Shown in pieces: positions 1 to 8,572 of a DNA stretch of 64,000 nt. The notes beneath the pieces are model-generated. The model was not told the DNA's origin. It did not search any database and was given only the letters and a program-made list of their open reading frames with translations. Origin of the DNA: Vibrio neptunius. GTDB lineage: Bacteria > Pseudomonadota > Gammaproteobacteria > Enterobacterales > Vibrionaceae. How positions within the stretch are numbered: the stretch's first letter is position 1; the number at the start of each line of letters is the position of its first letter. Where the stretch lies: assembly GCA_019339365.1 (NCBI GenBank), contig CP079859.1, forward strand, positions 930,001 to 994,000. Reading direction: 5' to 3'. The translations under genes were made by a program, and so were the position numbers.

Positions 1-1702
1 GAATACGTTTACGGATTGGGTCTTCTTGTGGAATATCAGCCAGAGGTTCATAGCGATACGCGCTTTCGAGAGGAATGACATTCGCCCAGTCGACGCCAGG
101 TTCCTCAGGGGAATAGTCCTGCGCCATATCCAGATAGGTGGATTGGGCCGGTTGTAGGACAACATCGAAACCTTGTTTGGCACACTTGAGGGCTGCCTCT
201 TCACTCAACCAAGAATAAATTACGGTATCTTTGCTGACTTTATCTCCGTGCTGAGCTTCTTCCCAGCCGACCATACGCTTGCCCAAAGAGCGTAATTTTT
301 GCTCGGCATATCGCAGCAGGTGCCCCTGAAGCTCTTTGGTATTCTGGTAACCTTCAGATTCCATTAATGCTTGGCAATTCGCGCTCTGAAGCCAAACGCC
401 ATCGGGCACTTCATCGGCGCCAATATGCACCCAAAGGGCTGGAAACAGACTGGCGACTTCTTCAAGCACTTTATCGAGAAACTCATAAGTCCCCGGTATT
501 GCAGGAGAGAGAACATTATCGGTGTAATGCTGAATACTGCGATATTCCGATTTGTCGCTCGGATCGAGCAGTAATTCTGGAAGGGCTTTAATCGCTGCTC
601 GGCAGTGACCCGGAATATCAATTTCAGGAATCACGGTAATGCCTCGCTCTTGAGCATAAGCAATCACTTCTCTTACCTGATGCTGAGAATAATACCCGCC
701 ATATACTGGCGAAATGTGGCTAAACTGCGGCTTGAGTTCCGAGTCTCTTCCACGAAATGCCCCTACTTGCGTGAGCTGAGGAAAAGCGTTGATCTCCAGT
801 CTCCAGCCTTCATCATCGGTTAAATGCCAGTGAAAAGTATTGAACTTGTAATGAGCGAGTTGGTTAATTAACCGTTTGATATCGTCGATTGGATGGAAAT
901 GGCGAGCGCAGTCGAGCATCATGCCTCGGTATTTAAAGCGAGGCTTATCCATTACCTTGACATAAGGCACTGTTAATTGGTCGTTATCTAGTGTTATGAG
1001 TTGCATTAACGTGGCACTGGCATGTACGAAACCTGCTGCCGATGCCGATTCAATCCTGACACCGGTAGCGGATACGATAAGCTGATACTGACTTTCATCC
1101 AGAGTTGGATTATTGCGAAACAGGATTTCGCTTTGACCAATAGCCTTGGCCTGATAGCCAAATAGAGTAGTTAGTTCTTTCTCTAGCCAAGTCGCGGCTT
1201 TTTCCGCTTGCGCAGTTTGCAGGGTAATCTGGCTGGAGGCCGATAAATGAAAGGTTCCACCCTGATAACTGATCTGATTTGGTGCCGGGATCAGTGAGTG
1301 CTCTGCAGCAGATATCGGGTCAAGTTGGGTGCGCTCTTGATAGGGGGAGGCGAGAGCAATAGGCGTCAACGTTACTGCTAACTCACTGGCACCATTGTCA
1401 CTGACAATCAAAGCATCTTTGAGGCCGTCAGTGTAAAAGCGCAATGGCGCTGTATTGATGCTAAATTCGCAGTAATAATGCTGATTTGCGTCGAGTGTGT
1501 GGCTATCCGGAGTAACAACGCAAAAGCTGCCTGTTTGTTTGATCGAACCATGACGAAAGCTATCAGGAAGGATGTAGCGGTCAATGATGAACTGCAAATG
1601 CCAATTGTTTAGTGCTTGATCCGACAGATTGTGCAGCGTCAGACCAAAACGACAGTATTGCTTATGCTCTGACAGAACGGTGAGGTCAATACGATAACTC
1701 AT
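1..1702 (-). CDS. Beta-N-acetylhexosaminidase, GH20 (3' end outside window)
   Basis: Cleaves terminal beta-1,4-GlcNAc from imported chitin oligosaccharides. The frame is open from ATG at 1702 down to base 1, giving 567 residues; family members of this type are somewhat longer, so the C-terminus lies beyond the window edge. An N-terminal beta-rich region of about 190 residues precedes the TIM barrel. The GH20 catalytic Asp-Glu pair lies in HIGADEV at residues 430-431, and HWHLTDDEGWR near residue 310 is another GH20 hallmark. No signal peptide is visible, which fits a cytoplasmic enzyme acting after ABC import. It is the fourth catabolic step gene seen here, 10 bp downstream of the glucosamine kinase stop in the same minus-strand operon. 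Function from family and context is secure; exact substrate length preference is not. Confidence 0.93.
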   Translation of the reverse strand, partial: MSYRIDLTVLSEHKQYCRFGLTLHNLSDQALNNWHLQFIIDRYILPDSFRHGSIKQTGSFCVVTPDSHTLDANQHYYCEFSINTAPLRFYTDGLKDALIVSDNGASELAVTLTPIALASPYQERTQLDPISAAEHSLIPAPNQISYQGGTFHLSASSQITLQTAQAEKAATWLEKELTTLFGYQAKAIGQSEILFRNNPTLDESQYQLIVSATGVRIESASAAGFVHASATLMQLITLDNDQLTVPYVKVMDKPRFKYRGMMLDCARHFHPIDDIKRLINQLAHYKFNTFHWHLTDDEGWRLEINAFPQLTQVGAFRGRDSELKPQFSHISPVYGGYYSQHQVREVIAYAQERGITVIPEIDIPGHCRAAIKALPELLLDPSDKSEYRSIQHYTDNVLSPAIPGTYEFLDKVLEEVASLFPALWVHIGADEVPDGVWLQSANCQALMESEGYQNTKELQGHLLRYAEQKLRSLGKRMVGWEEAQHGDKVSKDTVIYSWLSEEAALKCAKQGFDVVLQPAQSTYLDMAQDYSPEEPGVDWANVIPLESAYRYEPLADIPQEDPIRKRI

Positions 1703-1712
1703 GGTATCCCCT

Positions 1713-2587
1713 TTAATACAGGTTGTGCTCTGGTTTGCCAGCAAACATTAATGCCCCATCAATGGCATCGAACTGGGGTTCAACAATCCACTGTTGAACA
1801 GGAGGCGAAAGCCAGTCATGCATACGCTCTGCTATGCTGCCCATTAGGCAGATTCGGTTGGCACCTTTCTTATGTAAGGCGAGAATGAACATTTCAATGT
1901 CTGCTGCAGTTTGCTTAAGTAACGAGATAGCTAATGAATCGGCTTGGGTCGCATGGCGAAAAATCATTGGCGAAAACTGGCCATAGTCACAGGGTAAGGC
2001 GTTTTTCGACCAACTCACAATTTGGTCGACATCGTTGGAGAAGTGGGTCATCACTTCTTGGCATAAAGGTGTTTTTTCACCAATACCATCTTCAGCAAGG
2101 AGTACTTTTTGAATCAGTGTCAGCCCCATCACGGCGCCACCGCCTTGATCGGAAATAGGAAACTCTCGCCCCCTACAACATGCTGCTCATTGCCGGACAA
2201 ATAAATGCCACAAGACCCTGTCCCAGCAATCATAATCGCCCCACTGTCGCCATTGTGAGCGCCTAAGCACGCCCCATAAGCATCAGTGTTGAGTACGATA
2301 GAAGCGAAAGGGTGGGCTTGAGCCATAAACTCATGCCAAACCGACCTTTGTTCTGCCCCAGCCAAGGCTAACCCTAAATGCATGTGTTTTAGTTGAGATG
2401 AGTCGAGTCCAGCTTCTTGAGTAGCAGTTGTTACCGCGTCGATAATTGACTGAAGTGCCACATCGACCCCTAAAAGAATATTGGCGCTGCCACTTTTACC
2501 TTCTCCAAGTTGCTTACCGTGTTGATCCCTGATGCGTGCTCGGCAAGATGTGCCTCCGCCATCAATTCCGACAAAATACTCAGTCAT
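1713..2587 (-). pseudogene. gspK: Glucosamine kinase GspK, broken by a -1 frameshift
   Basis: ATP-dependent glucosamine kinase of the BadF/BadG/BcrA ATPase (actin-like) fold, phosphorylating GlcN released from chitosan-like oligosaccharides. The N-terminal frame starts at ATG 2587 (VGIDGGGTSCRARIR phosphate-binding loop, then GTGSCGIYL) and runs off frame after VVGGE. The remaining sequence, from about GGGAVMGLTLIQ to FAGKPEHNLY, continues in the -1 frame to TAA at 1713. Adding one G to the five-base run (CCCCC on the plus strand, 2169-2173) restores a family-like VVGGREFPISDQGGG junction and about 291 residues. Everything else in both halves looks conserved, so this is a very recent mutation or a homopolymer sequencing error. 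It starts one base after the GH9 stop codon, implying translational coupling. Confidence 0.88.
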
Positions 2588-2588
2588 G

Positions 2589-4310
2589 TTAGTGCTCCTC
2601 TACGCGACTGAAATGAGCTTGCTGAGCCATGATGGCAAGTAAATACCATGCACTATGGGGAATCCATTGCTCGCCCCAGCGCCAGTTTTGTAGCATGTCG
2701 TCTTTTTGTCCGGTTGGGTTAAATGCAATATCGTCTGAATCGTCGAAGCCTGCCGTTATGCCGTTACAAATCCCTCCTTTGGCATTAAAAAAACCAAGGT
2801 GTGGTAAATAGTCGGGATTGTTGCGTCCGTGCCCATCTAACATGCACATGTCATACGGGTTAAGGCCGAGAATCCAATTGAGAGCATTTTGGGCAAACTG
2901 GTTGAGCTTGTTTTTTTGCTCAGCGTCGCATAGATGCCGCTGAGCGAGGTACGCCATTGCAGACAATGACGCTAAACGGGCATTTTCTCCCTGCCACCAA
3001 TAGCCACTCTCATTATCCTGAGCGATGAAGAAAGCGTCCTGTTTTACTTGATTAACGCCTTTTACATACTGACGTGGATAGCCAAAAGGGTTGGCGACTT
3101 TAGTGGAAACCGTCAGTTCAAATTGACAGGCATACGTGATGGTATCGACTGTTGATTGGCGTCGTTGTGAGTCATCTTCGATCTCTAAATACAGGCATAG
3201 AGCAATGACAGGTAAGCCAGCTTCCGCCGCATGATAATAAGGGCGTGAGCCGTCCTTATTCGCTGACCAGAAATTCTGGATAAGTGCATCTGACTGCTGT
3301 CGCTGCGTTAAACGTGCCGCCCAGTATCGGCTTTCTTCAAGATAGAAATGCTTTTGCGTTGTTTGGTACAGTTCTGCGCAGGCCATCAGTGCGCAATACT
3401 CATCAATAATGTTTTCTTCGCCATCATTGAGGTAGTGACAATTGAGTTCTTTCAGGTGGTGGTAACCGGATTCAGCAGCATTCAGGTATTGCTGCGTGGT
3501 AAAGTCGCCATGGGTATCCAAACGTGCTGCTGCCGCTAATGCTGCTATGGCTATGCCACCACCTTGACGAAAGCCGGCCTGAAAGTCGTCTGATTTGTGG
3601 CCGTCTTGCGTTGCGTAAGAGCATATCTCACGCTGCTCTGGGTCTTTCGACCACTTATCAAAGATTGTGGTATAGAAAAATCCCGATTCGTGCTGCATCC
3701 GGACCAGAAAATCGGCACCAAATAAGGCCTCTTCTTTGAGACGTAACTGAGTGAAGCCTGCCAGCTTTGCGTTGGTACTGCATAACTTAAGACCTTTGAG
3801 TATATTCCACACCACCATTGGAATTTGTTGTGGGTTCAGATAGTTGGCATAAGAGAGATGACTTAAATATTTGCTGACGTCACCAGAGGCATCGTACCAG
3901 CCGCCACGAACGTCGACAGTTTGACTGCTGTTTAATAGCGGTATGTTTTGATCCCGACGATCATAGATGCCGCTGCTGCGTTGGGATTTAAAATAGTGCA
4001 GTACGTCAGACAGTGTGGAGGTGAAGAGCAGATCTTGTTCGATCGAAAAAATAGAGGACTGACAACTATTGTATTTGAGGTAGTAGCGCCCTAGTGTTTT
4101 CACGTTGGAAAAATCAATGCGAAAAAAATACCCCTGGTGCCAATTTGCCACTCGAGTCCCAATCTCAACATCCAGTGACGCAACAGTCTGATGGTTAACT
4201 GCACAGACCAAAAGGGCAGTGAAAGAGGGTAGGTTGGGTCCATCTGCCATCAGAATAGCCTGTTTTGGTCCCAGGGATTCATAACCAATATGGTTCGTAA
4301 GTAGCAGCAT
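2589..4310 (-). CDS. GH9 exo-beta-D-glucosaminidase (endoglucanase-like)
   Basis: Glycoside hydrolase family 9 protein of the type found in Vibrio and Photobacterium chitin clusters, where characterised relatives are exo-glucosaminidases rather than cellulases. About 573 residues. It has an N-terminal Ig-like region of about 90 residues, then the (alpha/alpha)6 barrel. GGWYDASGD near residue 140 matches the GH9 catalytic Asp motif, and WWQGENARLASL lies toward the C-terminus. No signal peptide, so it is likely cytoplasmic. Start chosen at ATG 4310, preceded by GGAG; an upstream in-frame start at 4340 would add residues not typical of the family. Its neighbours are the importer ATPase gene upstream and gspK immediately downstream, consistent with release and phosphorylation of GlcN. 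Confidence 0.88.
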   Translation of the reverse strand: MLLLTNHIGYESLGPKQAILMADGPNLPSFTALLVCAVNHQTVASLDVEIGTRVANWHQGYFFRIDFSNVKTLGRYYLKYNSCQSSIFSIEQDLLFTSTLSDVLHYFKSQRSSGIYDRRDQNIPLLNSSQTVDVRGGWYDASGDVSKYLSHLSYANYLNPQQIPMVVWNILKGLKLCSTNAKLAGFTQLRLKEEALFGADFLVRMQHESGFFYTTIFDKWSKDPEQREICSYATQDGHKSDDFQAGFRQGGGIAIAALAAAARLDTHGDFTTQQYLNAAESGYHHLKELNCHYLNDGEENIIDEYCALMACAELYQTTQKHFYLEESRYWAARLTQRQQSDALIQNFWSANKDGSRPYYHAAEAGLPVIALCLYLEIEDDSQRRQSTVDTITYACQFELTVSTKVANPFGYPRQYVKGVNQVKQDAFFIAQDNESGYWWQGENARLASLSAMAYLAQRHLCDAEQKNKLNQFAQNALNWILGLNPYDMCMLDGHGRNNPDYLPHLGFFNAKGGICNGITAGFDDSDDIAFNPTGQKDDMLQNWRWGEQWIPHSAWYLLAIMAQQAHFSRVEEH

Positions 4311-4367
4311 TAAAATCTCCGAGCAAATCTGATGAGCCAAGTTTTATAGGCTGGCTTCAACATGGTT

Positions 4368-5363
4368 TTAGCTTTGATATAAGTAACAACGTACAAAGTG
4401 GTTGTCTGACAGTTGAGTGACTTCTGGCAATTGTTCTCGGCATTGATTGGTTGCATGCTGACAACGTCCAGCAAACGGGCAGCCTAGGGAGTTAGGTGTC
4501 CAAAGAGGGATCTCACCTTTCTTGCCTTTAAGCTGTTCATGGATCGACTTGCTTGGATCCGGCACAGCGGAAACCAGTAATTGAGTGTATGGATGTTGGG
4601 GGGTGTGAATGATCTCTTCTGTATCTCCCCATTCGACCATGTGACCGACGTACATTACGGCAAGATCTTCTGCGATGTAGCGCGCGGTTGCGATGTCATG
4701 AGTGATATAGAGCAGTGACATCTGTTTTTCAAACTTCATCTCTTCCATCAAGTTAAGGACGCCCGCGCGAATCGAGACATCCAACATGGATGTTGGTTCA
4801 TCCGCGAGTACTACCTCAGCGCCAACAGCAATATTACGCGCTAGGTTGACCCTTTGGCGTTGACCGCCGGAAAGTTGGTGCGGGAATTTTTGCGCGGTTT
4901 CCTTAGGCGGAATGAGTCCTACTTGCTCAAGCAAGTCGTAAACACGTTCTTCCAATTCCTTCTTATTCCCCGGTTTGACCTTTTTATGGATCAGCAATGG
5001 ACGGGCAATATGATGGAAAATATTATGGGTTGGGTTTAGAGATCCAAAGGGGTCTTGCCAGACCATTTGCACGCCTTCGCGATAGGCCATTAGATCAGAA
5101 CGAGAACCAATGCTCTGGATATCACGCCCCTTATATTCAATGGTGCCGCTGGTTGGGGCATACATCTTTGCGATCATCTTGGCAGTGGTCGATTTGCCTG
5201 AGCCTGACTCGCCAACCACTGACAAGCCGCGACTTTTGTACATTTTAAACGATACGTCGTTTATCGCGCGCATCATGGGTTGCTGCAGCGCATTACTGTT
5301 AATAGGAAAGTCTTTAACGAGATTTTTCCCTTCCACTAGTAGTTCACCAAATTCTTTGCTCAT
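4368..5363 (-). CDS. Chitin-oligosaccharide ABC importer, ATPase 2 (OppF/DppF type)
   Basis: Second ATP-binding subunit of the peptide/nickel-type (OppF-like) importer that brings chitobiose and longer oligosaccharides across the inner membrane. 331 residues. Walker A GESGSGKST lies near residue 50, the signature LSGGQRQR near 165, and Walker B VVLADEPTSMLD near 185. The C-terminal extension carries the family CPFAGRC...C cysteine cluster. Start ATG at 5363 has a weak upstream purine stretch. It sits 39 bp downstream of the partner ATPase gene, in the order binding protein, permease, permease, ATPase, ATPase, as in the V. cholerae chb operon. Substrate assignment rests on that context rather than on sequence features of the ATPase. 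Confidence 0.92.
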   Translation of the reverse strand: MSKEFGELLVEGKNLVKDFPINSNALQQPMMRAINDVSFKMYKSRGLSVVGESGSGKSTTAKMIAKMYAPTSGTIEYKGRDIQSIGSRSDLMAYREGVQMVWQDPFGSLNPTHNIFHHIARPLLIHKKVKPGNKKELEERVYDLLEQVGLIPPKETAQKFPHQLSGGQRQRVNLARNIAVGAEVVLADEPTSMLDVSIRAGVLNLMEEMKFEKQMSLLYITHDIATARYIAEDLAVMYVGHMVEWGDTEEIIHTPQHPYTQLLVSAVPDPSKSIHEQLKGKKGEIPLWTPNSLGCPFAGRCQHATNQCREQLPEVTQLSDNHFVRCYLYQS

Positions 5364-5402
5364 TATTGTCTCCAGTAATCGTTATGTTTTTGTCTTCCAG
5401 CG

Positions 5403-6386
5403 CTAGAGTTTGACTTGGGCTATTGGCTCACCATAGAGGTGGCAGTTTGAGAAACGACTTGGTTCTATTTGTTTCAGTTGAGTTGGTATCTTGGTACAGG
5501 CTTCGTGGACACGATCGCATCGTGCTTGGAATCGACAACCTTGTGGAATTTCCAGCAGGTTGAGTGGGTTGCCAGGGATACCAGTCAACTTGGTTTTAGG
5601 ACCAGTGAGTGGAGGAAAAGAGCTTCCCAGCCCTTTGGTGTACGGGTGGTAAGGGCTTTCTAAAATTTGCTTCGATGGCGCCACTTCGATCAATTCACCG
5701 GAGTACATAATGCCGATGCGATCTGAGAATTCGACCATCAGCGAGAGATCGTGGGTAATGAACAAGATAGAGAAACCAAATTCTTCTTTCAGAGCGTAGA
5801 TCTTCTGAAGAATCTCGCGTTGTACCACAACATCTAAAGCAGTGGTGGGTTCATCCATAATGATCATTTTAGGATTGAGTGCGAGGGCAATGGCGATAAC
5901 CAAACGCTGGCGCATTCCACCAGAAAACTGGTGAGGGTAGTCAGTCAAACGGCTTGGATGAATGTCTACGATCTCCAGTAACCCTTCTGCGCGTTTACGT
6001 GCTTGTTCACGCGTCATGTTGGTATGACGCATAATCACGTCGCAAAATTGCTCTTCCATAGTTAGAACGGGGTTCAGCGCATTCATCGCACTCTGAAATA
6101 CCATTGACATTTCGCTCCAGCGAAAGGCTTGCATTCTTTCATCGCTGTAGTTGAGGATGTTTTCGCCATTGAAGATGACTTGGCCCCCGGTAATAAATGC
6201 AGGCGGCTTGTGCAATCGCATTAACGAGAACGCGACCGTTGATTTTCCGCAGCCTGATTCGCCCGCTAAGCCAAAGACTTCACCTGGAGCGATATCAAAG
6301 CTGACATTGTTACAGGCGCGCACGTCGCCCGCTGCTGTAATGTAATCAACACATAAGTTACGGATAGAAATGAGTGGGGCTGTCAT
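5403..6386 (-). CDS. Chitin-oligosaccharide ABC importer, ATPase 1 (OppD/DppD type)
   Basis: First ATPase of the importer, 327 residues, forming the nucleotide-binding heterodimer with the downstream ATPase. Walker A GESGCGKST lies near residue 40, signature FSGGMRQR near 158, and Walker B KMIIMDEPTTALD near 177. The C-terminus has the oligopeptide-transporter extension with cysteines (GCRFQARCDRVHEAC). Start ATG at 6386 lies 2 bp downstream of the permease stop, indicating tight coupling. A peptide transporter is the main alternative; the surrounding GH20, GH9 and ChiS genes favour a chitin role. Confidence 0.92.
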   Translation of the reverse strand: MTAPLISIRNLCVDYITAAGDVRACNNVSFDIAPGEVFGLAGESGCGKSTVAFSLMRLHKPPAFITGGQVIFNGENILNYSDERMQAFRWSEMSMVFQSAMNALNPVLTMEEQFCDVIMRHTNMTREQARKRAEGLLEIVDIHPSRLTDYPHQFSGGMRQRLVIAIALALNPKMIIMDEPTTALDVVVQREILQKIYALKEEFGFSILFITHDLSLMVEFSDRIGIMYSGELIEVAPSKQILESPYHPYTKGLGSSFPPLTGPKTKLTGIPGNPLNLLEIPQGCRFQARCDRVHEACTKIPTQLKQIEPSRFSNCHLYGEPIAQVKL

Positions 6387-6388
6387 AA

Positions 6389-7414
6389 TTATTTATCTCC
6401 GCTCCAAAGTGCATTTTGTGGTGCCAGTTCTGGCTCACGTTCTTTTTTGTCTTGCTGGGCTAGTTTTTTCCAACGCTTCATCCCTTTGTGCGAGCGCAGC
6501 TGCGGGTTAGCAATTTCGTCTACAGCGAAGTTAAGCAATGCCAATCCAGTCACAAGTAAGACAAGGGCCGCACAGGGTGCAAACAGTTCCCACCAAGCGC
6601 CAATAAGCATTGAGGATGAAGTTTGAACGTTGTACAGCATGATGCCCCAGCTAACGGTATTAGGGTCACCTAAGCCAAGGAAGGAAATGGTCGCTTCCAT
6701 CATGATGGCGTACATCACTGAACCAATGAAACTTGCGCCAACAATTGGGATTAAGTTCGGTAGGATCTCGACAAAGATGATGCGCCAAGATGATTCGCCG
6801 AGTACTTCTGCGGCTTTAACGAACTCTTTCTCACGTAGAGCTAAAGTTTGTGAGCGAATGACCCGAGCGCCCCAGGCCCAAGCAGTTAGGCCAATGATCA
6901 CGGCGATGGTTAATGGTCCGGCCTCGCCAATGAACGCGGCCAATACGAAGAGTAGAGGGTACTGTGGAATAACCAACATGATGTTCATTGCTGCGGTTAA
7001 AAAGTCATCGATGCGACCACCGAAATAACCCGCTGAAATGCCGATCACAGTAGCTAGAAAGCACACAGTAATACCAGCACCAAAACCGACGGCAAGTGAT
7101 ACACGAGCACCGTGGACAAACTGCGACCAGACATCGCGTCCCATGCGGGTGGTGCCAAGTGTGTGATCGGCTTTTTTCGACATCAACAGCGTGCGGCGGT
7201 CTGTTGCTAGGTTTTCTGCCACCCAGCCGTCTGGGTTGGCTTGCGCTGATTTCACGATGAAAGCTGGGTACTCGTGTGGGTTACCTGTACGTTTGTCCGG
7301 TGCGTGTTTACTGAGCAGAGGTGCTGCAAGCGCAATAAACAAGAAGATGCCGATGATGATGCTACCAATCAAAGCGATTGGGTTACCTATGATGAGTTTG
7401 ATGAATCCCTTCAT
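6389..7414 (-). CDS. Chitin-oligosaccharide ABC importer, permease 2 (DppC type)
   Basis: Inner-membrane permease of 341 residues. An N-terminal membrane segment is at about 13-33, then an extended periplasmic loop of about 60 residues, then five further hydrophobic segments. The EAA-type loop that contacts the ATPases is at EKEFVKAAEVLGESSWRIIFVE (split here at about residues 195-216). The charged C-terminal tail (KKEREPE) is cytoplasmic. Start ATG 7414 lies 2 bp after the stop of the partner permease, so the two are translationally coupled. Family is secure; substrate is inferred from the operon. Confidence 0.91.
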   Translation of the reverse strand: MKGFIKLIIGNPIALIGSIIIGIFLFIALAAPLLSKHAPDKRTGNPHEYPAFIVKSAQANPDGWVAENLATDRRTLLMSKKADHTLGTTRMGRDVWSQFVHGARVSLAVGFGAGITVCFLATVIGISAGYFGGRIDDFLTAAMNIMLVIPQYPLLFVLAAFIGEAGPLTIAVIIGLTAWAWGARVIRSQTLALREKEFVKAAEVLGESSWRIIFVEILPNLIPIVGASFIGSVMYAIMMEATISFLGLGDPNTVSWGIMLYNVQTSSSMLIGAWWELFAPCAALVLLVTGLALLNFAVDEIANPQLRSHKGMKRWKKLAQQDKKEREPELAPQNALWSGDK

Positions 7415-7416
7415 GA

Positions 7417-8403
7417 TTATTTGCCTCCCTTACGTAGGCGAGGGTCAAGAACGACATAAAGCATGTCAGCCAATAAGTTAAAGAACAGCATGAATAGCGT
7501 CATGATCAGTAGCTGGCCCTGAAGAACTTGATAGTCACGAGCTTTAATCGCATTGAAAAGTACTGAACCTAAACCTGGGTAGTTGAAGATGATTTCGATG
7601 ATCAACTGACCACCAATCGCCATACCTAGCGCCATGGATAAGGCGGTTACACTAGGCAATAAAGCATTTCGTGCTGCGTAATTGAAGACCACACGGTTCT
7701 CACTCAAGCCTTTGCCTTTGGCCATTGTGATGTAGTCTTCTGCTAGCAGGTTAATCATGTTGTTGCGCATATTGACAAGGAAGCCACCGATCTGAACAAC
7801 AGATGCACAGAAAAGAGGAAGGACAGCGTGATAAGCCACATCTTTAATGAATGCCCAACTCGTCCAGTCTGGAGAAGTGCCGGCGGTATACGCATAGCCA
7901 GTCGGGAACCACTTCAAGCCAATCGCAAATATGAACATGGCAATCATAGCAATGACGACTTGTGGTACGGCTTGAATGATCAGCATGCCCGGTGTAATGA
8001 ATGCGTCGTACTTGCTACCGCGCTTCCAAGCCGCGTAGATACCGAGAATAGAGCCGATAGAAAAAGACAGAATGACCGCTGTGCCCGCCAGAAACAGTGA
8101 CCAGCCAAATGCGCTACCTAGCAAGTCATTAACGGCGAGTGGGTAAAACTGTATGGAAGTCCCCAGTTCCCAACTGAGTATGTTTTTCATGTAGGCGACG
8201 TACTGGACAAAGAGTCCACCATCAACAAAACCCAGCAGTTCTTTCATTGCGGCAATGCGCTCAGGCGTCACTTGGACAGATGCGTTAGCAAACATCATGG
8301 TGACCGGATCGCCCGGCATTGCCCGTGGAATAATAAAATTAAGTGTCGCGGCTACTAAAAGTGCGACAAAGTAAAATGACAAACGTCTTAAAAAATAACC
8401 CAT
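7417..8403 (-). CDS. Chitin-oligosaccharide ABC importer, permease 1 (DppB type)
   Basis: Inner-membrane permease of 328 residues with about six membrane segments and the DppB-type N-terminus (first membrane segment at 9-28, followed by PRAMPGDPV). The ATPase-contact loop is around AKGKGLSENRVVFNYAARNA. The family C-terminal DPRLRKGGK is present. It is separated from the upstream binding-protein gene by 169 bp that contain a stable hairpin, a common arrangement for making far more binding protein than permease. It pairs with the downstream DppC-type gene. Confidence 0.92.
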   Translation of the reverse strand: MGYFLRRLSFYFVALLVAATLNFIIPRAMPGDPVTMMFANASVQVTPERIAAMKELLGFVDGGLFVQYVAYMKNILSWELGTSIQFYPLAVNDLLGSAFGWSLFLAGTAVILSFSIGSILGIYAAWKRGSKYDAFITPGMLIIQAVPQVVIAMIAMFIFAIGLKWFPTGYAYTAGTSPDWTSWAFIKDVAYHAVLPLFCASVVQIGGFLVNMRNNMINLLAEDYITMAKGKGLSENRVVFNYAARNALLPSVTALSMALGMAIGGQLIIEIIFNYPGLGSVLFNAIKARDYQVLQGQLLIMTLFMLFFNLLADMLYVVLDPRLRKGGK

Positions 8404-8535
8404 AACTTACACCTTACTCGCCCAGATTTTCCCTGTTTCTGGTTTCAGGTCGCTCCTAGCGAAAGTCAAAATTGAGAGCGAACAATCCCCTGACGACTGG
8501 CGCCATACTTTAATTGGTTAAAGTTTTTGGGGAAA

Positions 8536-8560
8536 AGGCGGCGCACGGAATGTGCGCCAC
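8536..8560 (-). other. Intercistronic hairpin between binding protein and permease genes
   Basis: GGCGCAC and GTGCGCC (8540-8546 and 8552-8558) form a perfect 7-bp GC-rich stem with a 5-base loop. In the minus-strand transcript it is followed by GCCTTTTCCCC, a poor terminator tail. It lies 12 bp after the binding-protein stop, so it could act as a partial terminator or protect the upstream mRNA 3' end. Confidence 0.5.
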
Positions 8561-8572
8561 GCAGATGAACGC

